23,542 nt of DNA, from NCBI GenBank assembly GCA_001513395.1, contig LFTP01000323.1, forward strand, positions 1 to 23,542, written 5' to 3'. Below, piece after piece: positions 7,486-14,834 of this stretch. Below the pieces are notes generated by a model. It did no database searches, was not told where the DNA came from, and was given only the letters and a program-made list of their open reading frames with translations. How positions within the stretch are numbered: position 1 is the first letter of the stretch; the number at the start of each line of letters is the position of its first letter. The position numbers and the translations under genes are program-made. This stretch comes from Clostridia bacterium DTU080 (GTDB taxonomy: Bacteria > Bacillota > Limnochordia > DTU080).

Positions 7486-7529
7486 TTGTTGCGGATGATA
7501 ACCACGCATGCGACAAAGGTGGATTACAG

Positions 7530-8240
7530 GTGCAATACGGGCGGATTCTTGTTGTCGAGGACGAACCTAATGTCTCCGAGCTCGTCGCTCTCTATCTTTC
7601 CCGCGAGGGCTTTGAGGTGCGAGTGGTAGAAGACGGAGAAATGGCTCTGGAGGAGTTTGCCACCTGGCACCCGGATCTGATTGTGCTCGATCTTCTGTTG
7701 CCCCGCATTGACGGTTGGGAGGTCTGCCGCCGAATCCGTGCCCGCTCACACACTCCGATTATCATGCTCACGGCGCGCACAGATGACCTCGACCGGATCT
7801 TGGGACTGGAGATGGGAGCGGATGACTACGTCTCCAAGCCGTTCAACCCGCGGGAGTTGGTGGCCCGGGTCCGTGCGGTGCTGCGCCGCTCAAAAGGCGC
7901 TTCATCCACCGGTTCGCAAGCGGTGATTAGATTGCCGGAGCTCGAAATCGATCGTGAAAGACGTTCGGTCCATGTGGCCGGACAGGAGGTGCGACTGACG
8001 CCCAAAGAGTTCGATCTGCTGTGGCTGTTGGCCAGCAATCCCGGCCGAGCCTTCAACCGCCAAGAGCTCTTGGAGCATGTCTGGGGCTTTGACTTCTTCG
8101 GTAATGATCGTACCATCGATGTCCACGTCAAACGCTTGCGGCGCAAGCTTGAGCCCCAGGATCATCCGTATCGTTATATTCACACGGTATGGGGTGTGGG
8201 CTACAGGTTTGAAGCCGTGCCGGCCGAAGATGATGACTAA
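7530..8240 (+). CDS. OmpR/PhoB-family response regulator (PhoP/WalR-like)
   Basis: A 236-residue two-domain DNA-binding regulator. The receiver domain (residues about 5-118) has the acidic pair Glu10/Asp11, the phosphoacceptor Asp54 in IVLDLLLP, Thr81 and Lys103 in YVSKPF. The C-terminal winged helix (about 130-228) has the LTPKEFDLLWLLASNPGRAF, DVHVKRLRRKLE and VWGVGYRFE signatures of the OmpR/PhoB group. The start is GTG at 7530, preceded by AAAGGTGG at proper spacing. The cognate kinase starts 38 bases downstream; htrA lies upstream. The direct repeats upstream of htrA are candidate binding sites. Which stress it senses is not shown by the sequence, and its closest named relatives (PhoP, WalR, CssR) cannot be told apart by eye. 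Confidence 0.95.
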   Translation: MQYGRILVVEDEPNVSELVALYLSREGFEVRVVEDGEMALEEFATWHPDLIVLDLLLPRIDGWEVCRRIRARSHTPIIMLTARTDDLDRILGLEMGADDYVSKPFNPRELVARVRAVLRRSKGASSTGSQAVIRLPELEIDRERRSVHVAGQEVRLTPKEFDLLWLLASNPGRAFNRQELLEHVWGFDFFGNDRTIDVHVKRLRRKLEPQDHPYRYIHTVWGVGYRFEAVPAEDDD

Positions 8241-8278
8241 GCGCTCACTCAAAAACCCGACTCAAGGGTGAGATTGTA

Positions 8279-10102
8279 ATGCGCTCCCTTTTTGCACGCC
8301 TGTTCCAAGCTCAGCTTCTCGTCATCCTGATCACCATCCTTGTGCTTGGTTTTTCCCTCTCTTACATGTACACCCAATACATCTTCTCTCTGAAAGAACA
8401 AGAACTCATCCGCATCGGTCAACGCCTCGCCGCTGAGTTTGGAACCGTCACCTTACCTTTACGTATAACCCGGATCCGCACTTTTTTGGAAGCGGCCCAC
8501 GTCTATGGAGATGCTAGCATATGGGTCATTAACGCTGACGGCTTGGTTCTCGTGAGCTCTCCGCTGGCTCGCAGTACGGATCGTGTCGAGTTGGATGAGG
8601 AAGAAGTCCGAACCATCCTTTCAGGACAGATTGTGCGTCAACGTTCCATGAGCAAGGGCAGCTCCGTTGAGCCGTCATTTGTTGTCGCCGTTCCCATCAT
8701 CAGCCGATTTGGCGTGGGAGGGGCAATTGTCCTGAGTGCTCCGCTGCTGGGTGTCATGCAGACTATCCGCGACGGGCACCGGCTCATTTTCTGGGCAGGA
8801 GTGCTTGCCGCGACCCTGGCCGCTATGGTCAGCTTTTTCTTTTCCCGTCGAGTAGCTGAACCGTTACAGGAAATGCGGTTTGTGGCCCTTGACATGGCGC
8901 GAGGTGATTTCCGACGACGAGTGCGTGTCCACGGCCGCCGAGATGAAATCGATGAGTTGTCCATGGCCCTCAATGAACTGGCTACCCGACTGGACTCGAC
9001 CATTCGCGCTCTGGCGGAAGAGAAGAGCAAGACGGATTCCTGTATCGCCGGACTGTCCGAAGGGGTCTTGGCCATTGACACCAACCAAGAGATCATCTTG
9101 ATCAACGCCGCCGCCGCCAACCTATTACATCCCGTCGCGGTGGCTCTAGGAGACTCACTGTCGGAATTGAACGACGACTGCCCGGATGGATTGCTCCATC
9201 ATCTAAAGCAAGGCTTTGACATGGTCCTGCGGAACAAGGAGCCGCACAGCTTCTCCTTGGAGTCGACCACACGTGCGGTGATGGTGAACATCAATCCCGT
9301 GAAAAGGCCGGACGACAGCTTACTGGGAGCAGCGGCACTCCTGCAAGATGTGAGCGAAAGGTATCGTCTCGAGAAGATGAGGCGCGACTTCGTAGCCGAC
9401 GTATCGCACGAATTGCGTACGCCCCTGACATCCATATACGGATTTGCTCAAGCCATTGTGGACGGAGTGGCCAGTACTCAGGAGCAGGTGCAACGCTACT
9501 TGGGTATCATCATGGACGAAAGCTTACGCCTGATTCGCCTGACAAACAACCTCATAGACCTCTCGCGAATCGAGGCGCACCACGTCCGCCTCCATCTGAT
9601 ACCGCTGTCGTTGGCTGAGACTGTCTCCGATGCCATTGCCTTCTTGGAACCTCTGTTTACGGAAAAAAACATTACCGTTCAGTCGGTTTTGCAACCCTCG
9701 CTTCCGCCCGTTTACGCCGACGCTGACCGCTTGGAGCAAATTCTGCTCAACCTGCTGGATAACGCGGCCCGGCACGCTCCCCACGGAGGTCGGGTCGTCG
9801 TGCGTGCGCAGCTCGCCGATGACGACTTTGTTGAGCTGTGCATAGAAGACAACGGCCCCGGAATACCGGAGGAAGAGCTTCCCTACATCTGGGAACGCTT
9901 TTACAAAGTAGACAAAGCCAGGCGCCAAAACCGTACCCGTGGCACCGGGCTGGGACTGGTCATAGTCAGACAACTGGTGGAGTTGCACGGAGGTCAGGTG
10001 CGCGCCGAGAACATGGCCGAAGGAGGCGCCAAGTTCACGGTCACCCTTCCGGTACACTCCAAAACGACTTCATCTAACGGCGTTGAGGCGGTCTCAGACT
10101 GA
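8279..10102 (+). CDS. Membrane sensor histidine kinase (PhoR/WalK-like)
   Basis: A 607-residue sensor kinase. Two membrane helices (about residues 10-32 and 168-190) bracket an extracytoplasmic sensor of about 130 residues; then follow a HAMP domain (about 190-245, PLQEMR...DEIDELSMALNEL), a PAS-like domain (about 255-365), the HisKA dimerisation helix with phosphoacceptor His377 in FVADVSHELRTPL, and the ATPase domain with N box LLNLLDNAARHAP, G1 EDNGPGIPEEE, F box WERFYKVD and G2 GTGLGLVIV. The ATG at 8279 has GGGTGAG upstream. It should phosphorylate the regulator encoded just before it. Its 3' end runs 29 bases into the convergent small membrane-protein gene, with no terminator between them. 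Confidence 0.95.
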   Translation: MRSLFARLFQAQLLVILITILVLGFSLSYMYTQYIFSLKEQELIRIGQRLAAEFGTVTLPLRITRIRTFLEAAHVYGDASIWVINADGLVLVSSPLARSTDRVELDEEEVRTILSGQIVRQRSMSKGSSVEPSFVVAVPIISRFGVGGAIVLSAPLLGVMQTIRDGHRLIFWAGVLAATLAAMVSFFFSRRVAEPLQEMRFVALDMARGDFRRRVRVHGRRDEIDELSMALNELATRLDSTIRALAEEKSKTDSCIAGLSEGVLAIDTNQEIILINAAAANLLHPVAVALGDSLSELNDDCPDGLLHHLKQGFDMVLRNKEPHSFSLESTTRAVMVNINPVKRPDDSLLGAAALLQDVSERYRLEKMRRDFVADVSHELRTPLTSIYGFAQAIVDGVASTQEQVQRYLGIIMDESLRLIRLTNNLIDLSRIEAHHVRLHLIPLSLAETVSDAIAFLEPLFTEKNITVQSVLQPSLPPVYADADRLEQILLNLLDNAARHAPHGGRVVVRAQLADDDFVELCIEDNGPGIPEEELPYIWERFYKVDKARRQNRTRGTGLGLVIVRQLVELHGGQVRAENMAEGGAKFTVTLPVHSKTTSSNGVEAVSD

Positions 10103-10250
10103 AGAGCCACACAAGGCCGACGAACACGCTGGGCAAGGTTAAGACATAAGCAAACAAAGATACGGCCAAACTGGGCGCAAGCAGACCTATCACTTGCATG
10201 AAAAGAAGTGCCCAACCCAGTCCCAACATGATCAGCGATGCGACGAGCAA
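10074..10250 (-). CDS. Small 58-residue two-helix membrane protein ending the transporter operon
   Basis: A short frame starting with TTG directly after the TAG stop of the upstream ATPase gene (10253-10251), with AAGGAG inside the end of that gene 9 bases before the TTG, so translation is probably coupled. The product is almost wholly hydrophobic: about residues 4-24 (ASLIMLGLGWALLFMQVIGLL) and 27-52 (SLAVSLFAYVLTLP, then FVGLVWLFSL) look like two transmembrane helices, followed by a basic tail RPPQRR. Such a clean membrane profile over the full length argues for a real gene. I recognise no family. It may be an accessory subunit of the ABC importer or an unrelated small membrane protein. It overlaps the 3' end of the convergent kinase gene by 29 bases. 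Confidence 0.7.
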   Translation of the reverse strand: MLVASLIMLGLGWALLFMQVIGLLAPSLAVSLFAYVLTLPSVFVGLVWLFSLRPPQRR

Positions 10251-11279
10251 CTAAGAGATCTCCTTCTCTTCGGTTTCTTCAACCGGAAGGACCTTCTCAT
10301 CCTGATAGAGCCAGCATTTCACTCGATGGAAGCGGCTCAGGACGAAATCCGGAGGTGCTTCGTTTTCACACAATCCCTTCATGGCGTTGGGACAACGTTC
10401 GAAAAACCTGCATCCCGGTGGCGGTCGCAAAAGGCTTGGCGGATCTCCGGCCGGAACGACACGCATCTGTCTAGCGTTCTCCGCATCGGGTTCAGCTATG
10501 GCATCCAACAAAGACCGCGTATACGGATGGCTTGGATTCTCCAACAGTTCGTTTGTGGTAGCCTGCTCGATCACCTGAGCACCGTACATGACGAAAATAC
10601 GTTCAGAGAAGTGACGCACCGTGGAGAGATCGTGTGTAACGTAAATAGCGGCCAGATTCAGTTCTTCCTGAGTTCGGCGCAACAGCTGAAGAACCTCAAC
10701 TCGTACCGAGGCATCCAACATGGATACGGGCTCATCGGCTATCAACAGCTTGGGATTGAGAATCCTGGCTCGGGCCAACACCACTCGTTGTTGCTGACCG
10801 CCGCTGAGCATATGCGGGAATTTGTGGAGGAAATCCTCCACCGGAGTTAGCTTCATCTCGGTCAAGGCCTGCTTGATGCGCCATTCGCGTTCCCGTTTGC
10901 TCGGGATACCGTTGATGCGCAAGGGTTCGTCTAGGATCTGCCGTATGGTCATAAAAGGAGGTAGGGCCGCGAAAGGGTCTTGCTGCACATAGCCCACCTG
11001 AGAACGATACCATTTGATGTGTTTCGGCTCGATCCCGCTAACCAACCGGTTTTCAAAGACCACTTCACCCTTGGTAGGCGTCTCCAAAGCCAGAATGGTC
11101 CTGATAAGCGTGCTTTTTCCACAGCCGCTTTCTCCGACAATAGCCAGGCATTCGCCTCGCCTCAGATCGAAACTGACCCCGTCCACTGCTCTCACGTATC
11201 CGACGTGAAAGAAGCCCCAGCGCCTCATTTCGAACCAAGTATGCAGGTCACGAACCGAAAGAAGAACGCCGTTCCTCAT
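10251..11279 (-). CDS. Peptide/nickel-type ABC transporter ATP-binding protein (OppF/DppF-like)
   Basis: A 342-residue ATPase of the Dpp/Opp importer class. Walker A GESGCGKST, Q-loop YVQQDPFAAL, signature LSGGQQQRV, Walker B LLIADEP, D-loop SMLDAS and switch His in YVTHDLS are all present. The C-terminal oligopeptide-transporter extension follows, with SHPYTRSLLDAI and the cysteines of GCRFFERCP, LCEN and VKCWLY, which in some characterised family members hold an Fe-S cluster. The ATG at 11279 is preceded by GGGGGAG at short spacing. It lies 28 bases after its partner ATPase, and the small membrane-protein gene follows directly. The WGFFHVGYVRAVDGVSF N-terminal stretch is the OppF type. Substrate not determined. 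Confidence 0.93.
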   Translation of the reverse strand: MRNGVLLSVRDLHTWFEMRRWGFFHVGYVRAVDGVSFDLRRGECLAIVGESGCGKSTLIRTILALETPTKGEVVFENRLVSGIEPKHIKWYRSQVGYVQQDPFAALPPFMTIRQILDEPLRINGIPSKREREWRIKQALTEMKLTPVEDFLHKFPHMLSGGQQQRVVLARARILNPKLLIADEPVSMLDASVRVEVLQLLRRTQEELNLAAIYVTHDLSTVRHFSERIFVMYGAQVIEQATTNELLENPSHPYTRSLLDAIAEPDAENARQMRVVPAGDPPSLLRPPPGCRFFERCPNAMKGLCENEAPPDFVLSRFHRVKCWLYQDEKVLPVEETEEKEIS

Positions 11280-11307
11280 TTTCTCCCCCGCCTATAAGGG
11301 CCTCGCT

Positions 11308-12288
11308 CTATTGATACAACCAGCACTTCACCCGACTCCCCTTGTCCACAATCGTCATAGGTGGCTCCTTCTCGGTACACTGTGACAGCCGTTTGTGACA
11401 CCGGGCCGCAAAACGACAGCCTCCGGGGGGATTGATCAGGCTCGGCGGTTGACCCGGAATGAACTGCAATTCTTTCTCTTCACGGAGCGTCGGCACACTG
11501 GCCATCAGTCTCTCCGAATAAGGGTGCAGCGGGTCCGTGTAGAAGTTCTCCGCCGGAGCAAGCTCTACCATTTCTCCGGCGTACATAACCGCCACAACAT
11601 CTGCCAGTTCACTGGCGGTGCCCACATCATGGGTGATGAAGACAAACGTCATACCCATGTCCTTTTTTATCCGCTTCAAAACGTTCATGATGTTCGCCTG
11701 TGTCAGCAAGTCCAGTGCAGACGTAGGTTCATCAAGCACCACGACATCGGGATCGGAAATCAAAGCCATGGCAATCGCCACGCGCTGTCGCATACCGCCG
11801 CTCAGCTCAAAGGCGTATCGGTTCAAAAAATCGGTTGACAGCCCCAGAAGGTTGAACAGATGCCTGACCTTCTCAAGGGCTTCACTCTTCTTTTTCACCT
11901 GACGATGGACCAACAATGGCTCCGCTACTTGGTAACCCACCTTCAGGACCGGGTTCAACGTGTTCAGGGCTGCCTGAGGAACCAAGGCCAGCCTTCGCCA
12001 GCGCACATCACGACGATAGCGACGATCACCGAGCGTCATCGTATCGAGATCACCGATGAATATGCTACCGCTGTAGGTCTTTACGTTACGGGGCAACAAA
12101 CGCAACAGTCCCCGACCTAGGGAGCTTTTGCCGCATCCTGACTCACCCAGGATTGCCAGGGTCTGACCTTTGTCCAAAGAAAAGCTTACCCCGTCCACTG
12201 CTTGTACTGTGCCCGCGCGAGTGCGGTAATGCAACACCAGTTCCTCCACCCGCAACAGGGCCGAATTTGTTTCCGTGTTAGCCAACAA
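11308..12288 (-). CDS. Peptide/nickel-type ABC transporter ATP-binding protein (OppD/DppD-like)
   Basis: A 326-residue ATPase and heterodimer partner of the OppF-like subunit. Walker A GESGCGKSS, Q-loop LVPQAALNTLNP (an OppD-type sequence), signature LSGGMRQRV, Walker B VVVLDEPTSALD and switch His FITHD are intact. The C-terminal extension has HPYSERLMASVP and four conserved cysteines (GCRFAARC, QCTEK, VKCWLY). TTG at 12288 follows the TGA of the upstream permease immediately, with AGGGGG six bases before the TTG; a second TTG at 12285 is possible. The Asn-Thr-Leu-Asn segment after the Q-loop is typical of subunits that power peptide, nickel and oligosaccharide import. Confidence 0.93.
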   Translation of the reverse strand: MLANTETNSALLRVEELVLHYRTRAGTVQAVDGVSFSLDKGQTLAILGESGCGKSSLGRGLLRLLPRNVKTYSGSIFIGDLDTMTLGDRRYRRDVRWRRLALVPQAALNTLNPVLKVGYQVAEPLLVHRQVKKKSEALEKVRHLFNLLGLSTDFLNRYAFELSGGMRQRVAIAMALISDPDVVVLDEPTSALDLLTQANIMNVLKRIKKDMGMTFVFITHDVGTASELADVVAVMYAGEMVELAPAENFYTDPLHPYSERLMASVPTLREEKELQFIPGQPPSLINPPGGCRFAARCHKRLSQCTEKEPPMTIVDKGSRVKCWLYQ

Positions 12289-13620
12289 TCAGAGCCCCCT
12301 CAACCTAGGGTTGAAAATCCTGTCAAGAGCAAAGCCGACCATGGCAAAGCTCAAACCGGTGATCATCAACAGAACCGCCGGCTCCAAAATCCAATAATAG
12401 TGGCCCTTAAATATGGCTCCGTTACTAAAAGCATCCTGCAACAACTTGCCCCACGTCGGCAATGTCGGGTCACCCAGACCCAGCAAAGCCAGCGACGCTT
12501 CGAGAAAGACGAAGCTGGGGATGGACGTAATGAACGACGGAATCAGCACCGGGATCATACGCGGAATCATGTAGCGGAAGATCAGCCTCATGTTGCTCGC
12601 TCCGTACGCCCTGGCCGCGTCCATGTACGGTGCCGTTTTGATCTGCAAGAATACCGAGCGATAGGTCTTTATTCCCCCGCCGAAAATGCTCAACAAGATG
12701 ACCACGCCGAGCATGGTCCAGATGCTGCGCGAATAGAGCGTGCCGACCATGATCAAAACTGGCATGACCGGCAGGATCAAGTTGATCTCGGTGATCCGTT
12801 GAATGAGCGCATCCACCCATCCGCCGTACCAAGCACCGATGGCCGAAATGATAAACGTCGCGATGGTAGAGCCCAATGCAGCCAACAATCCAAAAGCCAG
12901 GGCCAGCGGCGCACCCCACATCAGCGCCACCATCAGATCACGCCGCATATGGTCGGTACCCGCCCAGCCGTGTACTTTGCCGTAAACGACCAGTTTGGCA
13001 TCGAAATCCGAGGACTCCTCAAAGAGATAGCCTTGTATCTCCACTTGATAGGTCCCCTTGAGCAGTTGGCCGCTTTGGTCCGAAAAAAGACCGATCTCCG
13101 CCGGGACCTGCCCCAGTGCCCTCTTAACGCGATTGTCCAAACCAAGATAGACTCTTTGTTGAGAGGCCAGAGCCTGTGCATCCGTCTCGATGCGCCGTCC
13201 GTCCGGCAAAATCCAGGTCGTGGCTACAAACGGACGCTGCTCCTCGGCCTTAGAGGTGAAAAAGAGTATGACCTCGGAAGGGAAGTCATCATAGTGGTAA
13301 TCGAAGCTCAGTGTCGCCGTAACCAGTCGTATTCCTTCAAGATCCTGCTCAATTCTGGACGCTTGCGGGTCCTGCGTTCTCATGACCAGTGTCTCGGGCA
13401 ATTGACCGTCCCGGAAGTAGTTGACCCATTTCGGCTTTGCATTACGAGGATTCTCCGCCCAGGATTCTTCGTGACCTCGCCACAAATCGATGGCTCTCTC
13501 ATATGGAATAGTGATAACCGTGTACATGGCCACGCCGATCAAGGCGATGATCATCAGCAATCCCAGTACCGCAGTCGGATATCCCATCAACTGTGTTACG
13601 TATCGACGCAAGTTATTCAT
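12289..13620 (-). CDS. ABC transporter permease, DppC/OppC-like, with a large extracytoplasmic insertion
   Basis: A 443-residue inner-membrane permease, well above the roughly 300 residues usual for DppC. A first membrane helix (about 16-38) is followed by some 180 residues outside the membrane before the conserved GTDHMRRDLM (221-230) that normally comes soon after helix 1. The insertion looks beta-rich (alternating stretches such as IRLVTATLSFDYHYDD, SEVILFFTSK, TYQVEIQGYLFEE) and may be an immunoglobulin-like domain. After it come the five core helices and the EAA coupling loop AARAYGASNMRLIFRYMIP (337-355) that docks on the ATPases. The ATG at 13620 overlaps the stop of the other permease (ATGA), indicating coupled translation. 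Function as the second channel half is secure; the role of the insertion is inference. Confidence 0.92.
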   Translation of the reverse strand: MNNLRRYVTQLMGYPTAVLGLLMIIALIGVAMYTVITIPYERAIDLWRGHEESWAENPRNAKPKWVNYFRDGQLPETLVMRTQDPQASRIEQDLEGIRLVTATLSFDYHYDDFPSEVILFFTSKAEEQRPFVATTWILPDGRRIETDAQALASQQRVYLGLDNRVKRALGQVPAEIGLFSDQSGQLLKGTYQVEIQGYLFEESSDFDAKLVVYGKVHGWAGTDHMRRDLMVALMWGAPLALAFGLLAALGSTIATFIISAIGAWYGGWVDALIQRITEINLILPVMPVLIMVGTLYSRSIWTMLGVVILLSIFGGGIKTYRSVFLQIKTAPYMDAARAYGASNMRLIFRYMIPRMIPVLIPSFITSIPSFVFLEASLALLGLGDPTLPTWGKLLQDAFSNGAIFKGHYYWILEPAVLLMITGLSFAMVGFALDRIFNPRLRGL

Positions 13621-14753
13621 GGCTGTCTGCTTTCAGCTCCGACTCGCACTCTTGGATCGACAAGAGCGTAGATGATATCCAAAAAGAACACGGTTATAGC
13701 CAGCAAATAGGCATACAAGACCGTAGAGCCGACAATGACAGGAGTATCGAACAGATGAATGGCCTGGTACAAAAGCTTACCGAGCCCCGGCCAGTTGAAG
13801 ACCGTCTCCAGGATGATACCACCCATCCACACGCTGATCAACATTAACATAAAGTTTGTGATTATATACGGCAGAGTGGGCCGCAACACGTAGCGCCGTG
13901 ACACGAGATGCCCCGAAAGCCCCTTCGCTTTCGCCATCTCGACGTAGTCTTCGCTGGAGTAGATGAGAAAGAAGGTGCGCCAGTTGTAGATCAAAATGAA
14001 GATCCCGCTGACAAACTGAGCGGCGACAGGGAGTATCAAGTGTCGCAACACGCTCAGCGCATACGCCTTCGGATCCGTAGGAGGAGGCGCGGCGACCATA
14101 CCGCCATAGGGCAGCGCCCCCAGTATCGCCGAAAAGATCAGGATGAGAAACAGGCCGTAGAACCAAGCCGGAGCCGCTGAAAGCGGAGTCAAAGCGATGA
14201 TCAGGCGATCCAGTATCCCTCCGTAGTGGTTCGACAGCCATAGCGCCACCAAAATGGCGACAACAAACACCAGAATCTGGGCGGTTCCCCATAACAGCAA
14301 CGTCGCGGGCAGTCGTTCTAAGAGGATGAGGCGCACTTGACGTGACCCCGTGTCGCTGCTCATTTGTTCCGCTCGCCCCAGATTGAGTGTGAGACCCTGC
14401 CACAAATAACTGAAGCTTCTCAGCAAAAAGGGGCGATTGAGGCCCAAACGTTCTATCTCGATCTGCAGCATCTCCTCCTGCAAAGCGAGACGTTCTTCCG
14501 GTGTCATATCCCTAACCGCCGGGTTATTCATAAAGCTCAAGCCGATCTGTTCCTGTATCTCCGCCTTTCGGATTTGATCGACTTGGCCCCCCATGTTAGC
14601 GATAATAATGGTCAAATAGACAGCGATGACAACCGTGATGCCAATGGAGATCGCTCTGACAAGCGAATAACGAAGAAGTCTGAGCCCTGTGCCGCCGAAG
14701 TCCCTCAGCGCAAGGCGACCCATGCCAGCATTCGCCGTTCCCGTCTGAGACAT
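13617..14753 (-). CDS. ABC transporter permease, DppB/OppB-like
   Basis: A 378-residue permease, the channel partner of the DppC-like protein. One helix near the N-terminus (SIGITVVIAVYLTIIIANM), a polar extracytoplasmic segment of about 110 residues with a helical TPEERLALQEEMLQIEIERL stretch and the LGLNRPFLLR motif typical of DppB, then five core helices and the EAA loop EMAKAKGLSGHLVSRRYVLR with RPTLPYIIT. The C-terminus ends in LDIIYALVDPRVRVG, characteristic of the DppB group. ATG 14753 is chosen because GGAGTGAG lies just before it; the frame is open for 11 more codons upstream without a better signal. The binding-protein gene lies 81 bases upstream across a palindrome. It overlaps the next gene by four bases. 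Confidence 0.92.
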   Translation of the reverse strand: MSQTGTANAGMGRLALRDFGGTGLRLLRYSLVRAISIGITVVIAVYLTIIIANMGGQVDQIRKAEIQEQIGLSFMNNPAVRDMTPEERLALQEEMLQIEIERLGLNRPFLLRSFSYLWQGLTLNLGRAEQMSSDTGSRQVRLILLERLPATLLLWGTAQILVFVVAILVALWLSNHYGGILDRLIIALTPLSAAPAWFYGLFLILIFSAILGALPYGGMVAAPPPTDPKAYALSVLRHLILPVAAQFVSGIFILIYNWRTFFLIYSSEDYVEMAKAKGLSGHLVSRRYVLRPTLPYIITNFMLMLISVWMGGIILETVFNWPGLGKLLYQAIHLFDTPVIVGSTVLYAYLLAITVFFLDIIYALVDPRVRVGAESRQP

Positions 14754-14782
14754 GAACTCACTCCCACTCCCTCTACCATACC

Positions 14783-14831
14783 GCAAAACCGGAGCAGACG
14801 GGGATCACAAGGATCCCCGTCTTTGTTTTGC
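14783..14831 (-). terminator. Nested palindrome between binding-protein and permease genes
   Basis: The inner stem AGACGGGGATC / GATCCCCGTCT (14796-14806 with 14812-14822) has 11 perfect pairs and a five-base loop; GCAAAAC (14783-14789) and GTTTTGC (14825-14831) add an outer stem. On the minus strand no strong T run follows the inner stem directly, so it may act as a partial terminator or as a 3'-end stabiliser that keeps binding-protein mRNA more abundant than permease mRNA, a common arrangement in such operons. The long T run lies on the plus strand, where no gene precedes it. Confidence 0.6.
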
Positions 14832-14834
14832 CAT

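Noticed and set aside
6555..7505. Several minus-strand ORFs opposite htrA
   Set aside because: They mirror the htrA coding frame; none has a start signal or a domain, and the protease triad is intact in the sense frame.
8638..9120. Long minus-strand ORF of 160 codons within the histidine kinase gene
   Set aside because: It is a shadow of the kinase frame: Ser/Arg/Met-rich, no ribosome-binding site and no recognisable domain, while the sense frame carries full HAMP/PAS/kinase motifs.
12202..13671. Plus-strand ORF of 489 codons opposite the DppC permease gene
   Set aside because: Despite its length the product is Gln/His/Arg-rich without motifs, and the minus strand encodes a clear permease with GTD and EAA motifs and coupled overlaps. 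GC-rich coding DNA often leaves the opposite frame open.
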